A DNA stretch of 64,000 nt from Phenylobacterium sp. (GTDB taxonomy: Bacteria; Pseudomonadota; Alphaproteobacteria; Caulobacterales; Caulobacteraceae). The position numbers were made by a program, and so were the translations under genes. Position 1 is the stretch's first letter. Every line of letters starts with the position of its first letter. The DNA lies in the NCBI RefSeq assembly GCF_004297125.1, contig NZ_SCVD01000020.1, forward strand, positions 124,001-188,000, written 5' to 3'. Positions 55,801 to 63,440 of the stretch are shown piece by piece. The notes beneath the pieces were generated by a model, which did not search any database, was not told the DNA's origin, and was given only the letters and a program-made list of their open reading frames with translations.

Positions 55801-58411
55801 CCTCGTTCCGCCCGCGATCCAGGCCCGGCTGCTGTCGACCGCGCGGGTGGTGCTGTCGGCCCAGCGCGGCCGGCTGGAGGACCAGATCGACCGGCTCGGC
55901 CAGCTCCACGAATGGCCCCGGCCGCCCGCCATGACGCCGCAGGCCGCGCCCACGCCCTTGCCCCCCTCGCGCGTGCCGGACCTGGAGGCCTACAACGGCA
56001 TCGGCGGGTTCAGTCGGGACGGCCGCGAGTATGTCGTCGTCCTGGGTCCCGGACAGACCACGCCCGCCCCCTGGATCAACGTCATCGCCAACCCGGCGTT
56101 CGGCTTCCAGATCTCCGCGGAGGGGTCCGGGTACACCTGGGCCGTCAACAGCCGCGAGCGCCAGCTGACCCCGTGGTCGAACGACCCCGTCGCCGACCGC
56201 GGGGGCGAGGCCCTGTACCTCCGGGACCTGGAGACCGGCGCGCTGTGGAGCCCGACCGCCTACCCGGCCCGCGATCCGGACGCCACCTATGTCTGTCGCC
56301 ACGGCCGCGGCTACAGCGCCTTTGACGCCAAGGTCGGCGACGTCGAGACGGAACTCCTTGTCTACGCCGCGCTGCACGACCCGGTGAAGATCCTGCGGCT
56401 GAAGGTCCGCAACCTCTCCGGGCGGCCGCGCCGCCTGTCGGCCTGCGCCTATGTGGAGTGGAGCCTCGGCAAGAGCCGCAGCGCGATGGCGCCCTTCACG
56501 GTCACCCACGTGGATGCGGCCAGCGGCGCCCTGATGGCGCAGAACCGGTGGGATCCCAGCTTCGCCGAGCGCGTCGCCTTTCTCGCCGCCGGCGGGCGCC
56601 AGACGAGCTGCACGGGGGATCGCCGGGCGTTCATCGGTCGCAACGGCAGCCTGCGCCGGCCGGCGGGCCTGGCGGGCGGCGAGGCGCTCTCGGGACGGAC
56701 CGGGGCCGCGCTCGATCCCTGCGGCGCGCTCGACGCGCCGCTGGCGTTGGCGCCGGGGGAAACCGCCGAACTGGCGTTCTTCATCGGGGAAGGGCAAGAC
56801 GCCGACGCGGCCCGCCAGCTGATCGACCGCTATCGTCAGGCCGATCTGGATGCGGTCCTGGCCGAGGTCCACGCCCACTGGCAGGGGCTCCTGGGCGCCG
56901 TGCAGGTGCAGACCCCCGATCCGGCCCTCGATCTCATGCTCAACGGCTGGCTGCTCTACCAGACCGTCGCCTGCCGCCTGTGGGCCAGGGCCGGCTTCTA
57001 CCAGGCCAGCGGCGCGTACGGCTTCCGCGACCAGCTGCAGGACGTGATGGCGCTGATCCACGCCTCTCCGAAAACCGCCCGGGAGCATCTGCTGCGCGTG
57101 GCGGCGCGCCAGTTCCCGGAGGGCGATGTGCAGCACTGGTGGCTGCCCCACTCCGGCCAGGGGGTGCGCACCCGCTTCTCCGACGACAGGGTGTGGCTGG
57201 CCTGTGCGGTGGCGGACTACGCCACGGCGACGGGCGACGGCGCGGTGCTCGACGAGCTTGTCCCGTTCCTCGAGGGGGACGCCCTCGACCCTGACGCCGC
57301 GGAGGCGTTCTTCCGGCCGGGCACGGGGGACAGCGCCAGCCTCTTCGAGCACTGCGCGCGGGCGCTCGACGCCAGCCTGCAGGTGGGCGGCCATGGCGCG
57401 CCGCTGATCGGCGGCGGGGACTGGAACGACGGCATGAACCGCGTCGGCCATCGCGGCCGGGGCGAGAGCGTATGGCTGGGCTGGTTCCTCCACCGGACCC
57501 TGACGGCGTTCGCGCCGCTCGCCGCGGCCCGGGGACAGGCCGCGCACGCGGCGCGCTGGACGGCGCACGCCGAGAGCCTGAGCGCCGCGCTCGAGCGGCG
57601 CGCCTGGGCCGGCGACTGGTACCTTCGCGGCTGGTACGACGACGGCGCCCCGCTGGGCTCGCCCGACAGCGAGGAATGCCGCATCGACGCCATCGCGCAA
57701 TCCTGGGCCGTGCTCTCCGGGGCGGCGGACCCCGCCCGCGCCCGACGCGCGCTGGCGGCGGTCGAGCGCGAACTGATCGATCCTGACGCCGGCCTGGCGC
57801 TGCTGTTCTCGCCCCCCTTCGACAAGGGCTCCAAGGATCCCGGCTACATCAAGGGCTATCCCCGCGGCGTGCGCGAGAACGGCGGTCAATACACCCACGC
57901 CGCGGTCTGGACGGCGATGGCCTTCGCCGCGATCGGGGACGGCGACCGCGCCGCCGGCCTCCTGTCCATGCTCAACCCAATCAACCACAGCCGCACGCGA
58001 TCGGAGGCCCAGCGCTACAAGGTCGAACCCTATGTCGTCGCCGCGGACATCTACGCCCACCCCGCCCACGTGGGGCGCGGCGGCTGGACCTGGTACACCG
58101 GCGCCGCCGGATGGATGTACCGCGCCGGCGTAGAGTCGCTGCTCGGCCTGCGCCGCCACGGCGATGCGCTGCTGTTCGACCCCTGCATCCCTCGGGCCTG
58201 GCCAGGTTTCAGCCTGACGTACCGACAGGGCGAGACCCGCTACGAGATCGAGGTGGAGAACCCCGACGGCGTCTGCCAGGGCGTCGCCGAGGCGATGCTG
58301 GACGGCGTCGCGTTGCCGGAGCGCCCCGTGAGTCTGCCCCTGACCGGCGGCGACGGCGTCCGGCGCCTGCGCATCCGCCTGGGCGCCCCCCGCGACGGCG
58401 GCGCGGCGTGA
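49868..58411 (+). CDS. ndvB: cyclic beta-1,2-glucan synthase (NdvB/Cgs-like)
   Basis: The product of about 2847 residues is an inner-membrane enzyme that makes periplasmic cyclic beta-1,2-glucan from UDP-glucose. An N-terminal region precedes two membrane helices (about 405-460). The GT84 glycosyltransferase core has ITLDADTRLPHDT (about 624-636) and HHRWARGDWQLLPW (about 775), followed by further helices. A large GH94-like glucan-phosphorylase/length-control half ends with GGGDWNDGMNRVGHRG (about 2515). Length is close to known NdvB/Cgs. The start was set at ATG 49868 because an ECF promoter would start RNA after the earlier ATG at 49772. Confidence 0.88.
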   Translation: MPLGLIRRALAGGSRDLWSDRTPIRAELFSLERLEAHAKTLALAQPVAPRPQAGRPLARRLRDNQGRLVEAFAVLQRPGGAGSGATPAAQWLLDNFHVVEEQIREIRRDLPPGYYRQLPKLISGPFAGYPRVFGLVWGFVAHTDSRFDVEMLQRYVHAYQTVEPLTIGELWAVAITLRVILIENLRRLADHILDGRAARLAADEAADRLLGAYARAREPAGAVLQDLEARRSLQNAFTMQLLHRLRDQDASIGPVLSWLDERLAAEGLTADAVVRGEHDRQVADAGTVRNIVTSLRRISEVDWLDLVERMSLVDTALRRAGDFAEMDFTTRNLYRTAIESLARGSGRSEIEVARAALARAAACKGEVASCHVGCHLIGSERRRFERTLGYRSPPRDLLTRAVRRLGAGGYAAGIVSAAVVLLLAPLLHLRGLGLNGVWLAALGALGIVPALELAVALVNAIVTHSVQATLLPALELAGGIPSEHRTLVAVPMMLSSPEAILEQVAGLEIHYLASAEGDVHYALLSDWPDADRESEPTDGELLALAAGGVAALNRKYGAAPGGDRFLLLHRRRLWSDSEGRWMGWERKRGKLHELNRLLRGAADTTFVAPPGGRVTVPLGVRYVITLDADTRLPHDTVRRLIGKMAHPLNRPRLDPEQQRVAEGYGILQPRITPALPVGHRGSLFHRLFSGATGIDPYAAAVSDVYQDLFGEGSYGGKGIYDVDAFEAALRGRVPESTLLSHDLFEGIYARAGLASDVEVVEDAPARYDVAALRHHRWARGDWQLLPWILGVPAGRCPTPGPVPVIGRLKMLDNLRRTLTAPAAVAALLAGWAAPGGHALAWTLFVLGCVVAPALMPLVDDLAPRTPGIRARDRLRGMGADLRIAAARAGLLILLLPHQAWLMSDAIARTVWRLFVSRRRLLEWVPAAQLAAGMGLEVADVYRRMWGVLPLAVAGLAATATGLTDAWPVGVSLSFAWLFAPLAAQRASRIQPLPEAGELTAADTTALRLTARRTWRYFETYVTADDNHLPPDNVQEDPPAVAHRTSPTNIGLYLLSTVCARDLGWIGVGEALERIEATLATLQRMERRRGHFLNWYDTRDLRALEPLYVSTVDSGNLAGGLLALAASCHAWRVRPPPAGLRWAGVADAIGLAREELAPLCAPALAAHQTWRALDEALWDFSEMLGRADAGQDARAALDKMLRDWAGRVEPLTDLLAEHEAAAELAYWLSAAEAGLRSHLRDLDDLDVPELDRRLAAAEAAARRMALRMEYGFLLDPDRKLLSIGYRVVEEALDANCYDLLASEARLASFLAIAKGDVPARHWFRLGHAVTPTPQGATLISWSGSMFEYLMPSLVMRSPAGSLLERSLRAVVRRQIEYGRQHARPWGVSESGFNARDLEFTYQYSNFGIPGLGLKRGLGEEAVVAPYATALAAMIDPRAAVANFAVLAAAGAKGRHGFYEALDYTPSRVPEGARVAIVRSFMAHHQGMTITALSNTLLGGLLRERFHADPLVQAAELLLHERMPRDVRPASAGAELTGPRPSEAPEPTLGRHYSTPHGASPATHLLSNGRYSVLLTAAGAGCSRWRGQALTRWREDAARDDWGAFIYLRDTASGRVWSGGYQPTAAEPSAFGVTFFADRAEYARRDGELLTDVMVLVSAEDDGELRRVTLTNTGDTAREVDVTSYAELVLAPDAADAAHPAFSKLFVETEHHPMLGGALLATRRRRAPEEPELWAAHLAIVEGDQIGKPEFETDRARFLGRGRDVRAPAAVFEGRPLSGQTGAVLDPIFALRRRVRVAAGSTARVSFWTFAAGSREAMLEILDQHLHAAACERAATLAWTRAQVQLRHLGVTHRDAETFQRLAGHLIYAAPALRPPSEVVAAGAGGQPDLWSLGISGDLPLLLLRIDDVEHLATARDLLHAAEYWKLQRLAVDVVILNDHAASYIQDLQGALEALVRATQSRRAPDEDPAPGGVYVLRGDLVPPAIQARLLSTARVVLSAQRGRLEDQIDRLGQLHEWPRPPAMTPQAAPTPLPPSRVPDLEAYNGIGGFSRDGREYVVVLGPGQTTPAPWINVIANPAFGFQISAEGSGYTWAVNSRERQLTPWSNDPVADRGGEALYLRDLETGALWSPTAYPARDPDATYVCRHGRGYSAFDAKVGDVETELLVYAALHDPVKILRLKVRNLSGRPRRLSACAYVEWSLGKSRSAMAPFTVTHVDAASGALMAQNRWDPSFAERVAFLAAGGRQTSCTGDRRAFIGRNGSLRRPAGLAGGEALSGRTGAALDPCGALDAPLALAPGETAELAFFIGEGQDADAARQLIDRYRQADLDAVLAEVHAHWQGLLGAVQVQTPDPALDLMLNGWLLYQTVACRLWARAGFYQASGAYGFRDQLQDVMALIHASPKTAREHLLRVAARQFPEGDVQHWWLPHSGQGVRTRFSDDRVWLACAVADYATATGDGAVLDELVPFLEGDALDPDAAEAFFRPGTGDSASLFEHCARALDASLQVGGHGAPLIGGGDWNDGMNRVGHRGRGESVWLGWFLHRTLTAFAPLAAARGQAAHAARWTAHAESLSAALERRAWAGDWYLRGWYDDGAPLGSPDSEECRIDAIAQSWAVLSGAADPARARRALAAVERELIDPDAGLALLFSPPFDKGSKDPGYIKGYPRGVRENGGQYTHAAVWTAMAFAAIGDGDRAAGLLSMLNPINHSRTRSEAQRYKVEPYVVAADIYAHPAHVGRGGWTWYTGAAGWMYRAGVESLLGLRRHGDALLFDPCIPRAWPGFSLTYRQGETRYEIEVENPDGVCQGVAEAMLDGVALPERPVSLPLTGGDGVRRLRIRLGAPRDGGAA

Positions 58412-60060
58412 CCCGCAGGCTCGATCCCCGCGCCGGGCGCTCGGTCGCGGCGCGCGACCTCATCGATGTCTCGGGGCTTCTCGACGCCTACACGGCCATC
58501 CGCCCGGACCCCGCCGACCCGTCCCAGCGCGTCGTCTTTGGGACATCCGGCCATCGCGGCTCCGCCTTCGCAGGCGCCTTCAACGAAGCGCACATCGTGG
58601 CGATCTGCGCCGCCATCTGCGCTCACCGCAGTGCGGCGGGCGTCGACGGCCCGCTGTTCCTGGCGGGCGATACCCACGCGCTGTCCGGCCCCGCGCTCGG
58701 GACGGCGGTCGAAGTCTTCGTGGCCGCAGGGGTGACGGTGATGCTGGACGCCCGGGACGGCTACACGCCGACGCCGGCCGTCTCCCACGCGATCCTGCGC
58801 CACAACGCAGGCCGCACCGCCGGCCTAGGCGACGGGGTCATCCTCACGCCGTCCCACAACCCGCCGCAGGACGGCGGCCTGAAGTACAATCCGCCGCACG
58901 GCGGCCCCGCGGAACCGGCGATCACCGCGGCGATCGAGCGCCTCGCCAACGCCGCGCTGGCGACCGCGTTGCGGGACGTGCCGCGCGTCCCGCACGTCCG
59001 CGCCCTCCGCTCGCCCCTGGTGGCGCGCTACGACTACCGGGCCGCCTTCGTGGGCGAGCTGGCGCAGGTCGTGGACCTTGCCGCGGTACGGGCCGCCGGG
59101 GTGAAGATCGGCATCGATCCCCTGGGCGGGGCCAGCACAGAGTACTGGCCCATGGTCCTGGAGACCTACGGCCTGGAGGGCGCGGTTGTCAGCGATGTCA
59201 TCGACCCTCGGTTCGCCTTCATGACGGCCGATCATGACGGCGAGACCCGGATGGATTGCTCCTCGCCCTACGCCATGGCGCGGCTGATCGAGCTGCGGGA
59301 CCGGTTCGATGTCGCGTTCGCCAACGATCCGGACGCCGATCGGCACGGGGTGGTCACGGCGTCCGGCGGCCTCCTGGAGCCGAACCGCTACCTGGCGGCG
59401 GCGGTCGCCTACCTCTTCGAGCAACGTCCCGCCTGGCCCGCGGGCCTTGCGATCGGCAAGACCATGGTCACCAGCGCGCTCCTCGACCGGCTCGCCGCCA
59501 AACTTCGCCGGCCCCTCGTGGAGACGCCCGTGGGATTCCGCTGGTTCGTCCCGGGCCTCTGCGCCGGCGCCCTGGGATTTGCGGGCGAGGAGAGCGCCGG
59601 AGCGGTGTTCCGCAGGCGCGACGGCACGCTGTGGACCACGGAGAAGGACGGTTTCAGCCTCGGGCTTCTGGCGGCCGAGATCCTCGCCCGCACCGGCCGC
59701 GACCCCAGCGCGGTCTTCGCCTCCGTGGCCGATGCGGTCGGTCCCTCCTACTACGAACGTGTCGATGCGCCGGCCACCGCCCCGCAGCGAGCCCGGCTCG
59801 CCGGCGTCGGACCCCGGGACCTGCGGCTCGACGACCTCGGCGGCGAGCCGGTGCTGGCGGTGGACGTCGCCACCCCGCGCGGGGAGCGGTTCGGCGGCGT
59901 GAGGGTCAAGGCCAGGAACGCCTGGTTCGCCGCTCGGCCGTCAGGGACGGAGCCGCTCGTCAAGATCTACGCCGAGAGCCTGGTCAGCCCGGATCACCTG
60001 CAGGCCGTCCAGGCGCAGGCGCAGCAGGCCCTGGCCGCCCTGGGCCTGACCGCCGCATAG
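58408..60060 (+). CDS. pgm: phosphoglucomutase, alpha-D-glucose specific
   Basis: The product of 550 residues interconverts glucose-6-phosphate and glucose-1-phosphate, the precursor of UDP-glucose. Motifs: FGTSGHRG, the phosphoserine loop TPSHNPP (about 147), metal loop DPDADRHG (about 307), and the phosphate-binding RPSGTEPLVKIYAES near the C-terminus (about 510). GTG 58408 overlaps the glucan synthase stop (GTGA), so the two are coupled and probably share the ECF promoter; it would supply substrate for glucan synthesis. Confidence 0.92.
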   Translation: MTRRLDPRAGRSVAARDLIDVSGLLDAYTAIRPDPADPSQRVVFGTSGHRGSAFAGAFNEAHIVAICAAICAHRSAAGVDGPLFLAGDTHALSGPALGTAVEVFVAAGVTVMLDARDGYTPTPAVSHAILRHNAGRTAGLGDGVILTPSHNPPQDGGLKYNPPHGGPAEPAITAAIERLANAALATALRDVPRVPHVRALRSPLVARYDYRAAFVGELAQVVDLAAVRAAGVKIGIDPLGGASTEYWPMVLETYGLEGAVVSDVIDPRFAFMTADHDGETRMDCSSPYAMARLIELRDRFDVAFANDPDADRHGVVTASGGLLEPNRYLAAAVAYLFEQRPAWPAGLAIGKTMVTSALLDRLAAKLRRPLVETPVGFRWFVPGLCAGALGFAGEESAGAVFRRRDGTLWTTEKDGFSLGLLAAEILARTGRDPSAVFASVADAVGPSYYERVDAPATAPQRARLAGVGPRDLRLDDLGGEPVLAVDVATPRGERFGGVRVKARNAWFAARPSGTEPLVKIYAESLVSPDHLQAVQAQAQQALAALGLTAA

Positions 60061-60082
60061 GGGCGGCCCGGCCAGGCCGCCC
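60061..60082. terminator. hairpin directly after pgm
   Basis: GGGCGGCC-CGGCCA-GGCCGCCC begins at the base after the stop codon and separates pgm from the converging sigma factor gene. No T-tract. Confidence 0.5.
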
Positions 60083-60129
60083 GAAGCGGCCCCGAAGGCC
60101 GGGGGCCGACGCCGCGCTCCCCGCTCAGT

Positions 60130-60783
60130 TCAGTCCGCGGGCGCGCGCCGCGCGCGGATCTGGCGGATCCGCTCGCCCTCCTCGCAGCGGCAGTCCAGGA
60201 AGCCGTGCTGCGGGCACGTCAGGCAGAGCTCCTCGAGCCGCGCGCGCAGCGTCCTGCGCCCGCGGTGCAGGCGCACATTGACGGTGTTGAGGGTCACCCC
60301 GAGCGTGGCGGCGACGCGGTCGCGAGGCTCGCCGAGCAGATCGATCCGCCAGATCAGGTCGCTGTGCGCCGGCTTCATCGTCGGAAGCAGGCGATAAAGG
60401 CAGAAGCAGACGGCGGTCTCGATTTCGGGGTCGGGAGCGACCGCAAGCGCCTCCAGGTCCGCCGGATCGCGCGGCGAGTCCTTCCGGCGCGCCGCGCGCC
60501 GATAATGGTCGACGAGCGTCGTCGCCAGGATCCGGCTGAGCCAGCCGCGGACCGACTGGACGTCCCGCAGATGCTTGGACCGCTCCAGAGCGCGCGCGAT
60601 GAACTCCTGCAGTACGTCTTCCGCGTCCTGCGGGTTCGCCAGTCGACGGCGCAGGAAGGAGAGGAAGTCCCGGTGACACTCGACAAGCTCGCGCCGGACG
60701 GCGGCGTCGGCCGCCTTGCGCGCGGGACCGTCGCCATCCGGATCGACGTTCGGGACAGGAGAACCGTCGCCGGGTGAGGTCAT
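60130..60783 (-). CDS. ECF sigma factor with cysteine-rich tail (CorE-like), autoregulated
   Basis: The product of 217 residues has sigma region 2 (NPQDAEDVLQEFIARALERSKHL, about 50-72) and region 4 (LGVTLNTVNVRLHRGRRTLRARL). The Cys set is larger than in the other Cys-tailed factor: a CFC in the linker (about 126-128) and CLTCPQHGFLDCRC in the tail. Such Cys-rich ECF factors (CorE type) respond directly to copper or other metals. A TGTAAC-N16-CGTC site lies upstream, so it probably drives its own gene and is the best candidate for reading all such promoters in the window. Confidence 0.8.
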   Translation of the reverse strand: MTSPGDGSPVPNVDPDGDGPARKAADAAVRRELVECHRDFLSFLRRRLANPQDAEDVLQEFIARALERSKHLRDVQSVRGWLSRILATTLVDHYRRAARRKDSPRDPADLEALAVAPDPEIETAVCFCLYRLLPTMKPAHSDLIWRIDLLGEPRDRVAATLGVTLNTVNVRLHRGRRTLRARLEELCLTCPQHGFLDCRCEEGERIRQIRARRAPAD

Positions 60784-60963
60784 GGGCCTGGCGGCTCCTG
60801 CGGTGCGCGAACGCTCATGGACGTCCTCCCCTTGGCGTGATCGACCGCGGCGCGCTGCAGCCGAGGTCCTGCGGCTCGTGCGGCGCGCGTCCGAGCCGGG
60901 CCCGGCGACACACCGGGCCTGAGCTCCGATCGACCCGCCGCCCGTCGCGACCGCCTCTGAAGA

Positions 60964-60989
60964 GACGCCGGCCGCCGCGCCGGGTTACA
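60964..60989 (-). promoter_or_regulatory. ECF promoter TGTAAC-N16-CGTC before sigma factor gene
   Basis: On the minus strand: TGTAAC at 60989-60984, CGTC at 60967-60964. It faces the Cys-tailed sigma gene, with a leader of about 175 bases. Confidence 0.72.
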
Positions 60990-61027
60990 GCCTCCGCCGC
61001 CGGCGCAACAGCGGTGCGGGTGTCGGG

Positions 61028-61053
61028 TGTAATGCGCGCCGGGCGGCTGCGTC
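61028..61053 (+). promoter_or_regulatory. ECF promoter TGTAAT-N16-CGTC before 71-residue protein gene
   Basis: TGTAAT at 61028-61033 and CGTC at 61050-61053, back to back with the sigma factor promoter. Confidence 0.75.
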
Positions 61054-61080
61054 TGTTGGAGGGCGCGAACCGCGTCGGCC

Positions 61081-61110
61081 GCCCTTGAGGGCCGGCCGAC
61101 GCCCTTGAGG
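61081..61110 (+). repeat. direct repeat GCCCTTGAGG, twice
   Basis: Copies at 61081-61090 and 61101-61110 are separated by ten bases. The second copy runs into the TGAGGAGG ribosome-binding site of the next gene, so the first may be a duplicated decoy of it. Confidence 0.5.
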
Positions 61111-61119
61111 AGGCCAGCC

Positions 61120-61335
61120 ATGGCGAAGCCGGACACGATCGGGGCCCAGGACCGCGGGACGATCACCTTCGACGTGGTCAAGGAAGCCTATGGCTGGGCG
61201 GTTCGGCGCGATGACCAGATGATGACGCCCTGTTGGTGCAAGGCGCTCGCCGTGGACCAGGCCCAGAGGATGGTGGATGTGCTGCGCCGGCACGGGCAGC
61301 GGGCGGAAATGCGCGTCAGCGACATCGACGCATAG
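61120..61335 (+). CDS. small cytoplasmic protein of unknown function
   Basis: The product of 71 residues begins at ATG 61120 behind TGAGGAGG. It has ITFDVVKEAYGWAVRRDDQMMTPCWCKALAVDQAQRMVDVLRRHG, a beta-beta-helix-like layout similar to DUF2188-type small proteins; CWC could bind metal. It is the first gene after an ECF promoter and next to the sigma factor gene, so it may be a regulon marker or modulator. Confidence 0.6.
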   Translation: MAKPDTIGAQDRGTITFDVVKEAYGWAVRRDDQMMTPCWCKALAVDQAQRMVDVLRRHGQRAEMRVSDIDA

Positions 61336-61454
61336 CCGCGCCGACGCGGGATTCGGCGACGCGGTGCGTCGCAGGCGTGCCCGCACGCGGGTCCGCCGGT
61401 CCCGGCGGCCACGGGCCGCCTTGGTCAGCCGTCCACGCCAGCCGGCGACGGCGA

Positions 61455-61480
61455 TGTAATGTCTGAAACGCCTCCGCGTC
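61455..61480 (+). promoter_or_regulatory. ECF promoter TGTAAT-N16-CGTC before second multicopper oxidase
   Basis: TGTAAT at 61455-61460 and CGTC at 61477-61480, only 26 bases before the ATG. GGAGAGGAGG lies between promoter and start. Confidence 0.75.
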
Positions 61481-61505
61481 TCAGCAGTGCTGGAGAGGAG
61501 GTCCG

Positions 61506-63431
61506 ATGCCCGGTTCACCTGAGCGCATCAGCCGCCGCGCGGTCGTCGCGGCGGCCGGGGGTCTGGGCGCGTCCGCCCTCCTGGCGCCCGCCGCGCCGGC
61601 CCATGCCCGCACCGGCACGCCCCAGCCCGCGCTCGCGCCTGTGGCTGGAACGCCGGGCGAGCGCGCCCTAGAGCTTGAAATCGACCGCTTCCAGCTGATG
61701 GTCGGGGAGCGCCCCGGCCGGGCCATGGCCATCAACCGGACCGTTCCGGGACCGCTGCTGCGCTTCCGCGAGGGCGAGGAGGCGGTGCTGCGCGTCACCA
61801 ACAGGCTGGACGAGATCGCCTCGATCCACTGGCACGGGATCATCCTCCCGCCCGCGATGGACGGCGTGCCCGGCGTGAGTTTCGGCGGCATCGCCCCGGG
61901 CGAGACCTTCACCTATCGCTTTCCGCTGCTGCAGAGCGGCACCTACTGGTGCCACAGCCACTCGGGGGGTCAGGAGCTGCTGGGCGTCTACGCGCCCTTC
62001 ATCGTCGATCCGGCCGAACCTGAGCCGTTCACCTACGCACGCGACTACGTCGTGATGCTGTCGGACTGGAGCTTCGAGCCGCCGGAGCGGATCATCCGGA
62101 AGCTGAAGCAGCAGGCGGGCTACTACAATCACCAGAAGCGGACGGTCACGGACCTCTTCCGGGACGCCGCGCGCAACGGCTGGCCGGCGACGCTCTCGGA
62201 GCGGCTGAGCTGGTCCAGGATGCGGATGGATCCGACCGATTTCGCCGATGTCACGGGATACACCTACACCTACCTCCTCAACGGCCTGACCCCGGACGCC
62301 AACTGGACCGGACTGTTCGCCCGCGGCGAGCGGGTGCGGCTCCGGTTCATCGCCGCCGGGGCCATGACCTACTTCGACATCCGCATCCCTGGCCTCAGGA
62401 TGACCGTGGTCCAGGCGGACGGCCAGAATGTCCAGCCGGTCGAGGTGGACGAGTTCCGCATCGGGCCCGGCGAGACATTCGACGTCATCGTCGCCCCGGA
62501 CGACAAGGCCTATACCCTGTTCGCCGAAGCGATGGACCGCAGCGGCTTTGCGCGCGGCACGCTCGCGCCGCGCCCCGGAATGGCGGCGCCCATCCCGCCC
62601 CGCCGCAAGCGGCCGCTGCGCACCATGGCCGACATGGGCATGGACATGTCCGGGATGGAGATGTCGGGCGACATGGCCGGGATGCCGGGGATGGCCGGCG
62701 CGCCGGATCCCAAGGCCCCGGTCATGGACATGGCCGGCCACCAGACCGGGGACATGGCCGCCGCGGACCGCAGCCGCGCCGCGGCCGAGGCGCAGATCAA
62801 GGGCGCGCACGCCCACGGCGCTGCGAAGGCGACCGAGGCGGTCGGTGCGATGGCTGGGATGGGAACACCGCTCGCGCCCAAGCCGGGCGAGTCGCCGACC
62901 TTCATCCATGGCCCCGACACGCATGGAGTCGGGAACGCCTCAGTAGCGATGGCGGCGCGCAGCCGCCTGCACGAGCCCGGCTCCGGCTTCGACGATCCGG
63001 CGGCGCGGGTGCTCGTCTACGCCGACCTGAGAAGCGTCGCGCCGCAGCCCGACCAGCGCGCGCCGGCGCGCGAGATCGAACTCCACATCACGGGCAACAT
63101 GGAACGCTACATGTGGTCCTTCGATGGGAAGAAGTATTCGGAGGCGCGGGCGCCGATCCCCTTCGCCTATGGCGAACGGTTGCGGCTGGTGCTGGTCAAC
63201 GACACCATGATGGAGCATCCCATCCACCTGCACGGCATGTGGATGGAGCTCGAGAACGGCGCCGGCGCCCACCAGCCCCGCAAGCACACCGTCAGCGTCA
63301 AGCCGGCCGAGCGCCTGACCGTCGCGATCACGGCGGATGCGCCGGGCCAGTGGGCCATGCACTGCCACCTCCTCCTGCACATGGAGATGGGGATGTTCCG
63401 CGTCATCGAAGTCTCTTCACCCCGACCGTAG
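61506..63431 (+). CDS. pcoA: second periplasmic multicopper oxidase (CopA/PcoA type)
   Basis: The product of 641 residues has a twin-arginine signal (ISRRAVVAAAGG), HWHG (108-111), HSHSGG, HPIHLHGMW and HCHLLLHMEMGM (from 619), giving all copper centres. A Met-rich segment (about 375-425: MADMGMDMSGMEMSGDMAGM) is stronger than in the first copy. Sequence differs widely from that copy, so this is an old paralogue or separate acquisition, not a recent duplication. Its promoter matches the ECF consensus rather than CueR. A copB gene follows after nine bases. Confidence 0.92.
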   Translation: MPGSPERISRRAVVAAAGGLGASALLAPAAPAHARTGTPQPALAPVAGTPGERALELEIDRFQLMVGERPGRAMAINRTVPGPLLRFREGEEAVLRVTNRLDEIASIHWHGIILPPAMDGVPGVSFGGIAPGETFTYRFPLLQSGTYWCHSHSGGQELLGVYAPFIVDPAEPEPFTYARDYVVMLSDWSFEPPERIIRKLKQQAGYYNHQKRTVTDLFRDAARNGWPATLSERLSWSRMRMDPTDFADVTGYTYTYLLNGLTPDANWTGLFARGERVRLRFIAAGAMTYFDIRIPGLRMTVVQADGQNVQPVEVDEFRIGPGETFDVIVAPDDKAYTLFAEAMDRSGFARGTLAPRPGMAAPIPPRRKRPLRTMADMGMDMSGMEMSGDMAGMPGMAGAPDPKAPVMDMAGHQTGDMAAADRSRAAAEAQIKGAHAHGAAKATEAVGAMAGMGTPLAPKPGESPTFIHGPDTHGVGNASVAMAARSRLHEPGSGFDDPAARVLVYADLRSVAPQPDQRAPAREIELHITGNMERYMWSFDGKKYSEARAPIPFAYGERLRLVLVNDTMMEHPIHLHGMWMELENGAGAHQPRKHTVSVKPAERLTVAITADAPGQWAMHCHLLLHMEMGMFRVIEVSSPRP

Positions 63432-63440
63432 GAGATTCCG

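Larger units (their letters stand above)
60784..61119. other. divergent promoter region of sigma factor and small gene
   Basis: These 336 bases hold two back-to-back ECF promoters 38 bases apart and a repeated GCCCTTGAGG near the downstream gene. No gene is supported. Confidence 0.55.
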
